Part shown: positions 42,258 to 50,204 of the stretch, piece after piece | Numbering within the stretch: position 1 is the stretch's first letter | How the letters are laid out: each line of letters begins with the position of its first letter | From: Streptomyces sp. MspMP-M5 | GTDB taxonomy: Bacteria > Actinomycetota > Actinomycetes > Streptomycetales > Streptomycetaceae | DNA: 64,000 nucleotides | NCBI RefSeq assembly: GCF_000373585.1 | Contig: NZ_KB891893.1 | Location: forward strand, 35,522-99,521 | Direction of reading: 5' to 3' | Translations under genes and position numbers: made by a program | The notes under the pieces: model-generated | What the model was told of the DNA's origin: nothing | What the model saw: the letters and a program-made list of their open reading frames with translations, nothing else | Database searches by the model: none

Positions 42258-43304
42258 TCAGTCGTGCACCGGAAGCTCCGCGGCCAGTGCGGCCGCCGCC
42301 CGTACCAGCGGCAGTGCCAGCAGTGCCCCGGTCCCCTCGCCCGCTGTGACGCCGTGGTCGAGCAGCGGGTTGAGTGCGATCCGGTCCAGCGCCTTGGCCT
42401 GCGCCGGTTCGCCGCTCGCCTGCCCGGCCACCCACCAGTCCGGTGCCCGGAACGCCACCCGCTGCGCCACCAGCGCACAGGCCGCGGACACCACCCCGTC
42501 CAGGATCACCGGGGTGCGGCGGACCGCGGACTGCAGCAGGAAGCCGGTGGCCGCGGTCAGGTCGGCGCCGCCGACGGTCGCCAGCAGCTCCAGCTGGTCG
42601 CCGAGGACCGGCCGGGCCCGGCGCAGTGCGTCCCGGATCGCCGCGCACTTGCGCATCCAGGCCAGGTCGTCGATCGGCCGGCCGCCGCGCCCGGTGACGA
42701 CCGAGGCGTCCGTCCCGCACAGCGCGGCGATCAGGGTGCCCGCCGCGGTGGTGCCGCCCACGCTCAGATCGCCCAGCACGACCAGGTCGGTGCCGGCGTC
42801 CGCCTCCTCGTCGGCGATCGCCACCCCGGCCCGGAACGCCGCTTCGGCCTCCTCGGCGGTCAGCGCGTCCTCGACGTCGATCCGCCCCGAGCCGCGGCGC
42901 ACACGGTGCCGGGTGACCTCCGCCGGCAGCTCCGCCGGGTCGCAGTCCACCGCCATGTCGACCACCCGCACCGGCACCCCGGCGGAGCGGGCCAGCACCG
43001 CGGCCGGGCTCGCCCCGTCCAGGACGGCCCGCACCAGGTCGCGGGTGCCGCCGGCCGGCCGGGCCGAGACGCCCAGCCGCGCCACGCCGTGGTCGCCCGC
43101 GAACAGCAGCGCCCGCGGCCGCTCGACGGGCCGCACCGGCACCTGCTGCTGGACGGCGGCGAGCCAGCCGCCGAGGTCGTCCAGCCGCCCCAGCGCGCCG
43201 GGCGGCACGGCCGTCCGGGCCCGCCGCTCCTCGGCGGCGCGGCGCAGATCGCCGTCGGGGCGCTCGATCAGTTGGGCGAAGTCATCGAGGTTCAGGGCGC
43301 TCAT
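42258..43304 (-). CDS. cobT: Nicotinate-nucleotide:dimethylbenzimidazole phosphoribosyltransferase
   Basis: A 348-residue enzyme that makes alpha-ribazole-5-phosphate for the lower ligand of cobalamin. It has LGRLDDLGGWLAAVQ, LLFAGDHGVARLGVSA, LVVLGDLSVGGTTAAGTLIAAL, and the catalytic Glu in HGVTAGEGTGALLALPL. The family often shows GEMGIGNTT where this has GDLSVGGTT, a known actinobacterial variation. Started at the ATG at 43304, rejecting the upstream extension. It is part of the leftward cob run. Confidence 0.94.
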   Translation of the reverse strand: MSALNLDDFAQLIERPDGDLRRAAEERRARTAVPPGALGRLDDLGGWLAAVQQQVPVRPVERPRALLFAGDHGVARLGVSARPAGGTRDLVRAVLDGASPAAVLARSAGVPVRVVDMAVDCDPAELPAEVTRHRVRRGSGRIDVEDALTAEEAEAAFRAGVAIADEEADAGTDLVVLGDLSVGGTTAAGTLIAALCGTDASVVTGRGGRPIDDLAWMRKCAAIRDALRRARPVLGDQLELLATVGGADLTAATGFLLQSAVRRTPVILDGVVSAACALVAQRVAFRAPDWWVAGQASGEPAQAKALDRIALNPLLDHGVTAGEGTGALLALPLVRAAAALAAELPVHD

Positions 43305-43395
43305 TGGGCGCAGATTACCGGCAACGGCGCGACGGCGGGGCGCGCGCCGGGGACAGCGCCGCAACCGGGCGCGCCCCTGCTCTGCCGACGGCCCG

Positions 43396-44055
43396 TCAGG
43401 CCGCGCTCCCGGCGGTGAACCGCACCTCGCACACCGCCGTCCACGGCAGCCACCGCCGCCCCGGCCGGGACGGGCCGGACGGCCGGCGGGGCGCCAGGGG
43501 CCGGGCGCGCACCGCGGCGACGGCCCGGTGGCGACGGGCCGTCAGGAACACGGCCACCGCCGCCCGCCAGGGCAGCGCGTCCAGGACCAGCGCCCCACCG
43601 GGGAACCGCCCCGCGCACACCGCGAGCAACTCCCGTACCGCGCCCGCCGGCAGCCCCGCGGGCACCTCCGGCACCGCCACGACCACCCCGCGCTCCACCG
43701 CGCCCACCAGGGCCGGCCAGCCGGCACCGGAGGCCGGGCGGCCGACGGTGCGCCGCCGGGGGACGTCCGGCAGCAGCATCCGGCGGGCCGCCGCGTCCCC
43801 GTCCGGCAGCACCGAAAGCCAGGTCAGCCGCCCGTTGTCCAGCCGCCGGAAGCCGGTCCCCAGGCCCTCGCCGAGGACCACCACGGTGGCATCGGGGCGG
43901 CGCGCCAGATAGCCGCGGACGGCCGCCTCGGCGGGGGCGCTCAGCTCACCGGGCCCGCCCGCGCCGCCCCGCCCGGGACGTCCGCAGCCGCCGTGCCGCG
44001 GACGGGAGTGCCGGAAGGGGGAGGTGCACCCGCAAGGCCGGGAAAGTTCGGTCAC
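43396..44055 (-). CDS. Shortened leucine-carboxyl-methyltransferase-like protein, probably decayed
   Basis: A frame of 219 codons from a GTG at 44055 without a good ribosome-binding site. Residues 58-110 match TcmP/LCM-type SAM methyltransferases: VVVLGEGLGTGFRRLDNGRL, then LLPDVPRRRT; later VRELLAVCAGRFPGGALVLD. Two key features are changed: the usual GEGL(D/E)T(R/Q)F reads GEGLGTGF, and the acidic residue that binds the SAM ribose (normally in V-D-LPE) is missing. The N-terminal 50-80 residues of the family are replaced by Gly/Pro/Arg-rich sequence and the end is truncated. It sits between cobT and cobU with no evident cobalamin role. Confidence 0.55.
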   Translation of the reverse strand: MTELSRPCGCTSPFRHSRPRHGGCGRPGRGGAGGPGELSAPAEAAVRGYLARRPDATVVVLGEGLGTGFRRLDNGRLTWLSVLPDGDAAARRMLLPDVPRRRTVGRPASGAGWPALVGAVERGVVVAVPEVPAGLPAGAVRELLAVCAGRFPGGALVLDALPWRAAVAVFLTARRHRAVAAVRARPLAPRRPSGPSRPGRRWLPWTAVCEVRFTAGSAA

Positions 44056-44117
44056 GGTCCCAGCGGACCCGCCGGCGTCCCCCCGGGCAAGCGGACACGG
44101 GCCGCGCCGGGCCGCTG

Positions 44118-45347
44118 TCAGCCGCGCAGCGCAAGCGCCTGGCCCGCGACCACCAGCAGCAGCTGCTCGCACTCGGCGCCGAACGCGGCGTTCAGCCGCC
44201 CGAGTTCGTCCCGGAAGCGCCGGCCCGCCGGGGTCGCCGGGACCACCCCCGAACCGACCTCGTTGCTCACCGCCACCACCCGCCGCCGGGTCTCCCGCAC
44301 GGCCGCCACCAGCGCCTCGCAGCGCTCCCGCAGCGCCCGCCGGCCGCCCGCCTGCCACGCCGCGTCGTCCCACGCCCCGGCCTCGTCCATGGCGTGCGTC
44401 AGCCACAGTGCCAGGCAGTCGACGAGCAGCGGCGGCGCGGTCGCCGGCTCCGCCAGCAGCGGCACCAGCTCGCAGGTCTCGACGGTCCGCCAGCCCGCCG
44501 GGCGCCGCTCGCGGTGCAGCGCCACCCGCTGCGCCCAGTCCTCGTCGCCCTCCCGGGTGCCGCCGGTGGCCACGTACACCACCTCGGGGAACGCCAGCAG
44601 CCGCCGCTCGGCCTCCACCGACTTGCCGCTGCGCGCCCCACCCAGCACCAGCGTCCGGCGCGGCAGATCGGGCACCGCGTGGTACTCGCCGACCACCAGC
44701 GTGCTGCCGTCCGCCACCGCGCGGGCGCCCAGCGCCGCCAGCCGCCGGTGGAGTTCGGGCCCCGGCGGCACGGTGTGGTCCAGGTGCACCGCGACCACGT
44801 CGGTCGCCGCGTCCACCGCGCCGCTCGCCCGCAGCCGGGCCAGCGCCTCCGGCCGCGCCAGCACGTCCAGCAGCACCAGGTCGTACGGCGCCGGGGGCGC
44901 CCCGGACGGGCCGTTCCCGCCCTCGTCGAGCCCGGCCGGCGCCGCGCCCGGCGGCAGGTACAGCAGCCGCTCCCCGTCGCCGCCGGTGACCTCGTAGCCG
45001 GTGCCGGGTACATCCACCGCCACGGCCCGCACCCGGTGCCCGTCCAGCAGCGCCAGCTCCCGCCCGTCGGCCACCCGGCCCGGCTGCGGCAGCCCGGCCG
45101 GCACCTCCAGGGCCGGCCCGTCGTGCGGATGGGAGAGCAGGACCTGCCGCACACCGGCCAGTGACCGGCCCGCGCGGGCCGCTGCGAAGGCCGGGCCCGG
45201 GGTCAGGTCGAGCAGCAGCGCGCCGTCGACGAGCAGGGCGGTCGCCGCCCGCGCCTCGTCGCCGACGGCGGTCGCGCAGGCGGCACACGGGCAGTCGGGA
45301 CGCGGCAGCCCCAGCGGGGCGCCGGTGCCGAGGAGAGTCAGGTCCAC
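44118..45347 (-). CDS. cobU: MBL-like domain fused to adenosylcobinamide kinase/guanylyltransferase
   Basis: A 409-residue fusion. Residues 1-225 are metallo-beta-lactamase-like (VDLTLLGTGAPLGLPRPDCPC, LLVDGALLLDLTPG, QVLLSHPHDGPALEVPAG), but the zinc site HxHxDH is reduced to HPHDGP, so it may be catalytically dead. Residues 235-409 are CobU: the P-loop LVLGGARSGKSVEAER, YVATGGTREGDEDWAQRVALHRERRP with the GMP-accepting His, LLVDCLALWLT and VSNEVGSGVVP. CobU phosphorylates adenosylcobinamide and transfers GMP. Start is the GTG at 45347; the longer frame upstream is not supported. First gene of the leftward cob run. Confidence 0.9.
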   Translation of the reverse strand: MDLTLLGTGAPLGLPRPDCPCAACATAVGDEARAATALLVDGALLLDLTPGPAFAAARAGRSLAGVRQVLLSHPHDGPALEVPAGLPQPGRVADGRELALLDGHRVRAVAVDVPGTGYEVTGGDGERLLYLPPGAAPAGLDEGGNGPSGAPPAPYDLVLLDVLARPEALARLRASGAVDAATDVVAVHLDHTVPPGPELHRRLAALGARAVADGSTLVVGEYHAVPDLPRRTLVLGGARSGKSVEAERRLLAFPEVVYVATGGTREGDEDWAQRVALHRERRPAGWRTVETCELVPLLAEPATAPPLLVDCLALWLTHAMDEAGAWDDAAWQAGGRRALRERCEALVAAVRETRRRVVAVSNEVGSGVVPATPAGRRFRDELGRLNAAFGAECEQLLLVVAGQALALRG

Positions 45348-45568
45348 CCGGGTAAGTCTCTCGCGTCCGGCCCGCGCCAGCGCGGCGGGGCGCTCGCGGA
45401 CATCGCCGCCCGGCCCCGTAGAGCACGCGGTGCGCCCCTCGACACGGCCGTTAGGCTTCCGATCAAGCGGGGAAGCACGATCGGCAGGCACGGCGCGGCG
45501 CGCGGCATCCGGCGCGCGCGGTGGGATCGGCGGACCCGGCGGACCCGGTGGGACTCCAGGAGGCGCAC

Positions 45569-45781
45569 ATGGCGTGGACGTGGCGGTTCGAGAAGGCGGA
45601 CGGTTCGGAGGCGGTGCCCACCGTGGAACCGGAGGATTTCACGACCCAGGGGGACGCCGAGTCCTGGATCGGGGAGCAGTGGCGCAACCTCCTGGACGGC
45701 GGCGTCGACCAGGTCCGGCTGTTCGAGGACGGTACGGAGATCTACGCCGGGCCGATGAGCCTGCACGCCGACGAGGAATGA
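45569..45781 (+). CDS. Small conserved acidic protein
   Basis: A 70-residue protein starting MAWTWRFEKADGSEAV at 45569, with AGGAGG eight bases upstream. It is acidic and looks like a small beta-rich domain: FTTQGDAESWIGEQWRNLLDGGVDQVRLFEDGTEIYAGPMSL. I recall it as a widely conserved streptomycete protein without assigned function. It is divergent from cobU and converges with DUF3043 at a strong hairpin. Confidence 0.85.
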   Translation: MAWTWRFEKADGSEAVPTVEPEDFTTQGDAESWIGEQWRNLLDGGVDQVRLFEDGTEIYAGPMSLHADEE

Positions 45782-45795
45782 GCACAAGCAGCAGC

Positions 45796-45824
45796 GACGG
45801 GGGCCGGCCCGGCCGGCCCCCGTC
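45796..45824. terminator. Bidirectional terminator
   Basis: A perfect 12-bp stem, GACGGGGGCCGG with CCGGCCCCCGTC, around five bases, between two convergent genes. Confidence 0.85.
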
Positions 45825-45842
45825 GTCCCGAGCCGCCCGGGA

Positions 45843-46439
45843 TCAGGGGCGCTGACCCCGCTTGACCTGCGGCTTGGGCAGCCGCAGCCGGCGCATCTGG
45901 AGCGTGCGCATCACCGCGTAGGCGCGGACGCCCTTGAGGTTCTCCTTGGGGAAGCGCTCCTGGAGCACCTTGCCCAGCCGGAACCAGATCAGCGCCGAGT
46001 CCAGCACGATCAGCACGATGATCACCAGCCACAGCAGCAGCGCGAGGGACTGGATCTGCGGCACCCGGATCATGGTCAGCACCAGGATGATCACGGCCAC
46101 CGGCAGGAAGAACTCCGCCGCGCACCACCGGGAGTCGACGTAGTCCCGGGCGAAGCGGCGCACCGGGCCCTTGTCGCGCACCGGCAGATAGCGCTCGTCG
46201 CCGTTGGCCAGCGCCTCGCGCTGGCGGGCCAGGTCGGCACGCCGGGCCTCCCGCTGCGCCTTCATGGCGTCCTTGCGGTTGGTCGGCGAGTGCGCACGCG
46301 TGCGGCGCTGCGACTGGGCTTCGCTGCGCTTGGGCGTCGGGCGGCCCTTGGGGGCCTGCGGGTCGCGGGGCTGCTGGGGCTGGGACGCGGTCACCTTGGC
46401 GGTCGCGGCCTGCTCATCCTTCGAACGGCTTCGGAACAC
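45843..46439 (-). CDS. DUF3043 membrane protein
   Basis: A 198-residue actinobacterial DUF3043 protein. The first 90 residues are charged and Gln/Lys/Arg-rich (QQPRDPQAPKGRPTPKRSEAQ...NRKDAMKAQREARRADLARQREAL), then RFARDYVDSRWCAAEFFLPVAVIILVLTMI and LALLLWLVIIVLIVLDSALIW form two membrane helices, and the tail is RFPKENLKGVRAYAVMRTLQMRRLRLPKP. The function is unknown. I chose GTG at 46439 (VFRSRSKDEQ), with a TACTCT -10-like box 14 bp before it suggesting a leaderless mRNA. It shares a 295-bp divergent region with pspA. Confidence 0.86.
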   Translation of the reverse strand: MFRSRSKDEQAATAKVTASQPQQPRDPQAPKGRPTPKRSEAQSQRRTRAHSPTNRKDAMKAQREARRADLARQREALANGDERYLPVRDKGPVRRFARDYVDSRWCAAEFFLPVAVIILVLTMIRVPQIQSLALLLWLVIIVLIVLDSALIWFRLGKVLQERFPKENLKGVRAYAVMRTLQMRRLRLPKPQVKRGQRP

Positions 46440-46648
46440 AACACCCAAGAGTACGTGCTCGCCGCGAATGAGCCACAGGCCGACGGGGAACGATCCGACA
46501 ACGGCACCGGCCTTCCCGCGGGGGCGTAAGCGGACAGACCGGGCGGTGCGGTGGTGCCTCGGGGGCGCCCTACTCCCTGGGCTGGAGAAGCCGGACGGCC
46601 TGATCGTCCTGGAGGAGGAGCGCATCCGGGCCCGAACAGTGCGGTAAT

Positions 46649-46675
46649 GGAACCAGGGCCCGTACTGTGGGGTCT
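46649..46675 (+). promoter_or_regulatory. Possible ECF-type promoter of pspA
   Basis: GGAAC at 46649-46653 and GTCT at 46672-46675, spaced by 18 bp and 60 bp before the pspA start. GGAAC with a GTC-type -10 is typical of envelope-stress ECF sigma factors. The exact sigma factor is a guess. Confidence 0.35.
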
Positions 46676-46734
46676 GTAGATGTGCTGGAGCCTAAGCCCG
46701 ATGCAAGTCGGTCAGAAGGGGGCGCGCGAGGCCC

Positions 46735-47541
46735 ATGAGCGATGGTGTCATGAAGCGGATGGGGATGATCTTCCGCGCGAAGGCCAACAAGGCCCTTGAC
46801 CGGGCCGAAGACCCGCGCGAGACCCTTGACTACTCGTACCAGAAGCAGCTCGAACTGCTGCAGAAGGTACGCCGCGGCGTCGCCGACGTGGCGACCTCCC
46901 GCAAGCGCCTGGAGCTTCAGCTCAACCAGCTCCAGGGCCAGTCCGCCAAGCTGGAGGACCAGGGCCGCAAGGCGCTGGCGCTCGGTCGCGAGGACCTGGC
47001 CCGCGAGGCCCTGACCCGGCGCAGCGCGCTGCAGCAGCAGGTCACCGACCTGGAGACGCAGCACCAGACGCTCCAGGGCGAGGAGGAGAAGCTGACGCTC
47101 GCGGCGCAGCGGCTCCAGGCCAAGGTCGACGCCTTCCGTACGAAGAAGGAGACGATCAAGGCCACGTACACGGCCGCCCAGGCGCAGACCCGGATCGGCG
47201 AGGCGTTCTCCGGCATCTCCGAGGAGATGGGCGACGTCGGCCTGGCCATCCAGCGGGCCGAGGACCGCACCGCGCAGCTGCAGGCCCGGGCCGGCGCCAT
47301 CGACGAGCTGATGGCCTCCGGCGCGCTGGACGACCCGTCCGGCATGGCCAAGGACGACATCACGGCCGAGCTGGACCGGCTCTCCGGCGGCAGCGACGTC
47401 GAGCTGGAACTGCAGCGGATGAAGGCCGAGCTGGCGGGCGGCCCGTCCGCCCAGCAGCAGGCCCTGGAGAGCGGCCAGGGCGGCGCCGCCCAGCAGGCGC
47501 CGCAGCAGCCGCAGCAGCACCCGCGTCTCGACAAGCAGTGA
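46735..47541 (+). CDS. pspA: PspA/IM30 (ESCRT-III-like) envelope stress protein
   Basis: A 268-residue coiled-coil protein: MKRMGMIFRAKANKALDRAEDPRETLDYSYQ at the start is the family's amphipathic helix and first coil; long heptad-rich helices continue to about residue 200 (LDKQL-type pattern LLQKVRRGVADVATSRKRLELQ, QQQVTDLETQHQTLQGEEEKL). The final 40 residues are Gln/Pro-rich. PspA coats and stabilises stressed inner membrane. It is followed after 75 bp by its usual small partner PspAA, and a histidine kinase/response regulator pair follows further down. Confidence 0.95.
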   Translation: MSDGVMKRMGMIFRAKANKALDRAEDPRETLDYSYQKQLELLQKVRRGVADVATSRKRLELQLNQLQGQSAKLEDQGRKALALGREDLAREALTRRSALQQQVTDLETQHQTLQGEEEKLTLAAQRLQAKVDAFRTKKETIKATYTAAQAQTRIGEAFSGISEEMGDVGLAIQRAEDRTAQLQARAGAIDELMASGALDDPSGMAKDDITAELDRLSGGSDVELELQRMKAELAGGPSAQQQALESGQGGAAQQAPQQPQQHPRLDKQ

Positions 47542-47616
47542 CCGACGGCGGCGGGCCGCCCGCGAGGGTGGTCCGGCGCCGCCGCGAGGCCGCCGACCCG
47601 AACAAGGGAGACCGTC

Positions 47617-47895
47617 GTGATCGTACGGATCATGGGGGAGGGGCAGGTGAAGCTGGACGACGCCCACTTCATCGAGCTCAACAAGCTGGACGACGAACTG
47701 CTCGCCGAGATGGAGAGCGGTGACGAAGCCGGATTCCGGCGCACCCTGGGAGCCCTGCTGGACTCCGTCCGCCGCCTCGGCACCCCGCTGCCGGACGACT
47801 CCCTGGAACCCTCCGCACTCATCCTGCCCGGGCCGGACGCCTCGCTGGCCGAGGTCCGGGAGATGCTCAGCGACGACGGCCTGATCCCGGGCTGA
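47617..47895 (+). CDS. PspA-associated protein PspAA
   Basis: A 92-residue protein starting at GTG with GGGAG upstream: VIVRIMGEGQVKLDDAHFIELNKLDDELLAEMESGDEAGFR, and ending LAEVREMLSDDGLIPG, the PspAA domain. Known to co-occur with PspA in actinobacteria; it probably binds or modulates PspA. It is followed by a hairpin terminator at 47934-47966. Confidence 0.9.
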   Translation: MIVRIMGEGQVKLDDAHFIELNKLDDELLAEMESGDEAGFRRTLGALLDSVRRLGTPLPDDSLEPSALILPGPDASLAEVREMLSDDGLIPG

Positions 47896-47933
47896 GCCCG
47901 CGGCCGCACCCGCACACCCAGCGCACTACGGAC

Positions 47934-47966
47934 AGCGCCCCGGCCCCGATGGGGGACCGGGGCGCT
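47934..47966 (+). terminator. Terminator after pspA-pspAA
   Basis: AGCGCCCCGG (47934-47943) pairs with CCGGGGCGCT (47957-47966) around 13 bases. It sits just before the histidine kinase start, so the kinase needs its own promoter. Confidence 0.7.
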
Positions 47967-47979
47967 ACCGTTTCCCCCT

Positions 47980-49281
47980 GTGAACCCGTCGCCAGCCACC
48001 GCCCCGAGTGCCCGCGCCGCGCGCCGCGGTGACGTGGCCGCCCAGGACGTGACCCGCGTCGCCCGGCTCCGCCAGTGGCACCGGACGCACCAGCTCGCGT
48101 TCGACGCCGCCGTGGCGGTGGTGGTCTTCGTGGCGATCCTCTGCGGCGCGGTAGCCGGGCCGCACGGCCCGCACGGCGCCCACTTCCCCCGCTTCGGCGC
48201 CCGCGAGCTCACCGCCACCACCGTGGTGCTGGCCGCCCTCGCCTGCGGTGCGCTGGTGCTGCGCCGGCGGCTGCCCCGCACGGTGCTGGCCGCGACCGGC
48301 GCGCTGACCATCGTCGAACTGGTCGCCCAGTCCGACGACCCGCGCGCCCCGGTCGCCGGCGCGGCGGTGATCGCCCTGTTCACCGTGGCCTCCCGCACCG
48401 ACCGGCCGACCACCTGGCGGATCGGCGCGCTCACCTGCGTGGTGCTGACCGCCGCCGCGATGCTCTTCGGGCACCGCGCCTGGTACGCCCAGGAGAACCT
48501 CGCGATCTTCGCCTGGACGGGCATGGCGGCGGCCGCCGGCGACGCGGTCCGCAGCCGTCGCGCCTACGTCGACGCCATCCGCGAGCGCGCCGAACGCGCC
48601 GAGCGCACCCGCGAGGAGGAGGCCCGCCGCCGGGTCGCCGAGGAGCGGCTGCGCATCGCCCGCGAGCTGCACGACGTGGTCGCCCACCACATCGCCCTGG
48701 TCAACGTCCAGGCCGGAGTCGCCTCGCACGTCATGGACAACCGTCCCGACCAGGCCAAACAGGCTCTGGCGCACGTCCGCGAGGCGTCCCGCTCGGCGCT
48801 GGAGGAGCTGCGCGCCACGGTCGGCCTGCTGCGCCAGTCCGACGACCCGACGGCGCCCACCGAGCCGGCGCCCGGCCTCGGCGTCCTGGACCAGCTGGTC
48901 GACGGGTTCGTCCGGGCCGGCCTGCCGGTCGCGCTGGACCTGCCGCCCGGCCCGCAGCCGGCCCTGCCTGCCTCGGTGGACCTGACCGCCTACCGCGTCG
49001 TCCAGGAGGCGCTGACCAACGTCCGCAAGCACGCCGGCGACGGCGCCCGCGCCACGGTGCGGATCCTGCGGACCGAGGGCGCGCTGACCGTGACCGTCCA
49101 GGACGACGGCCCGGGGCAGGGGGCCGTGCCGGAGCCCGGCGGCGGCCATGGTCTGATCGGGATGCGCGAGCGCGTCCAGGCGCTGCGCGGCACGGTCGTC
49201 ACCGGCCCCCGCGCGGCCGGCGGCTTCCAGGTGCGGGTCACCCTGCCGCTGGGCGGCGCGCGCACCGGCGGGACGACATGA
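47980..49281 (+). CDS. NarL-type sensor histidine kinase
   Basis: A 433-residue kinase. Four or five membrane helices lie between 40 and 180 with little outside them, so it senses within or close to the membrane. The HisKA_3 domain has the phosphoacceptor His231 in LRIARELHDVVAHHIALV. The ATPase domain has YRVVQEALTNVRKHAG (N box), VQDDGPGQG and GLIGMRERVQALRG. The GTG lies 14 bp past a terminator and behind a TACCGT -10-like box, suggesting a leaderless mRNA. The response regulator follows after 16 bp. Confidence 0.93.
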   Translation: MNPSPATAPSARAARRGDVAAQDVTRVARLRQWHRTHQLAFDAAVAVVVFVAILCGAVAGPHGPHGAHFPRFGARELTATTVVLAALACGALVLRRRLPRTVLAATGALTIVELVAQSDDPRAPVAGAAVIALFTVASRTDRPTTWRIGALTCVVLTAAAMLFGHRAWYAQENLAIFAWTGMAAAAGDAVRSRRAYVDAIRERAERAERTREEEARRRVAEERLRIARELHDVVAHHIALVNVQAGVASHVMDNRPDQAKQALAHVREASRSALEELRATVGLLRQSDDPTAPTEPAPGLGVLDQLVDGFVRAGLPVALDLPPGPQPALPASVDLTAYRVVQEALTNVRKHAGDGARATVRILRTEGALTVTVQDDGPGQGAVPEPGGGHGLIGMRERVQALRGTVVTGPRAAGGFQVRVTLPLGGARTGGTT

Positions 49282-49297
49282 GCGTGAGGGCGACGGG

Positions 49298-49981
49298 ATG
49301 ACCATCAAGGTGCTGCTGGCCGACGACCAGACGCTGCTGCGCAGCGCGTTCCGCATCCTCGTCGACTCCGAGCCGGACATGCGGGTGGTGGGCGAGGCGT
49401 CCGACGGGGCGCAGGCGTACGAACTCGCCCGCCGCGAGCGCCCGGACGTCGTCCTGATGGACATCCGGATGCCCGGCACCGACGGGCTGGCCGCCACCCG
49501 CATGATCAGCCAGGACCCGGAGCTGGCCGGCGTCAAGGTGGTCATCCTGACCACCTTCGAGGTCGACGACTACGTCGTGCAGTCGCTGCGGGCCGGCGCC
49601 AGCGGCTTCCTGGGCAAGGGCGCCGAGCCGGACGAGCTGCTGCACGCGATCCGGATCGCCGACGGCGGCGAGGCGCTGCTCTCGCCCGCCGCCACCAAGG
49701 GCCTGATCGCCACGTTCCTGGCACAGGGCGACGGCGCGGCCCAGGGGCCCGGCGGCGCCGGCGCCGAGCGGCTGGCCACGCTCACCGGCCGGGAGCGCGA
49801 GGTGCTGGTGCTGGTCGCCGGCGGGCTGTCCAACGACGAGATCGCCGAGCGGCTCGACGTCAGCCCGCTCACCGTCAAGACCCACGTCAACCGCGCGATG
49901 GCCAAGCTCGGCGCCCGCGACCGGGCCCAACTGGTCGTCATCGCCTACGAGTCGGGACTGGTCCGCCCGCGGGCGCACTGA
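49298..49981 (+). CDS. NarL/LuxR-type response regulator
   Basis: A 227-residue regulator, partner of the kinase directly upstream. Receiver domain 1-120 with the acidic pair in VLLADDQTLLRSAF, the phosphoacceptor Asp55 in VVLMDIRMPG, and the Thr/Lys switch residues in ILTTFEVDDYV and GFLGKGAEPDEL. LuxR-type helix-turn-helix at 162-215: LTGREREVLVLVAGGLSNDEIAERLDVSPLTVKTHV. Its regulon may include the adjacent pspA or the RND pump; not shown by sequence. Confidence 0.95.
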   Translation: MTIKVLLADDQTLLRSAFRILVDSEPDMRVVGEASDGAQAYELARRERPDVVLMDIRMPGTDGLAATRMISQDPELAGVKVVILTTFEVDDYVVQSLRAGASGFLGKGAEPDELLHAIRIADGGEALLSPAATKGLIATFLAQGDGAAQGPGGAGAERLATLTGREREVLVLVAGGLSNDEIAERLDVSPLTVKTHVNRAMAKLGARDRAQLVVIAYESGLVRPRAH

Positions 49982-50204
49982 GCGGAAGCAGCGGCGCGTA
50001 CGCCCAGGGGTGCAGGGCGGGTGGAGCCGGCCGTACTGCGGACGCGGTACGGGCCGCGGCCGGAAACCGACCTGCGAGCGACGAAAACCGGTCCGGCCGT
50101 GGCGGAGGGTGTAGGTGGGCCGGTGCCGGCCCTGTCGCCGGTGCCGGGCACGCCGCCCCAGCCCTCGATACCCGCTTTTCTGAACAGAAGAGAGACCCCT
50201 ACCC

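Noticed and set aside
41709..45347. Horizontal island in the cob region
   Set aside because: Codon and base use match the surroundings and there are no integrase, tRNA or direct-repeat borders; decay of resident genes is simpler.
43305..45568. Cobalamin riboswitch for the cob genes
   Set aside because: No B12-box-like sequence or suitable leader length was seen upstream of cobU or cobT.
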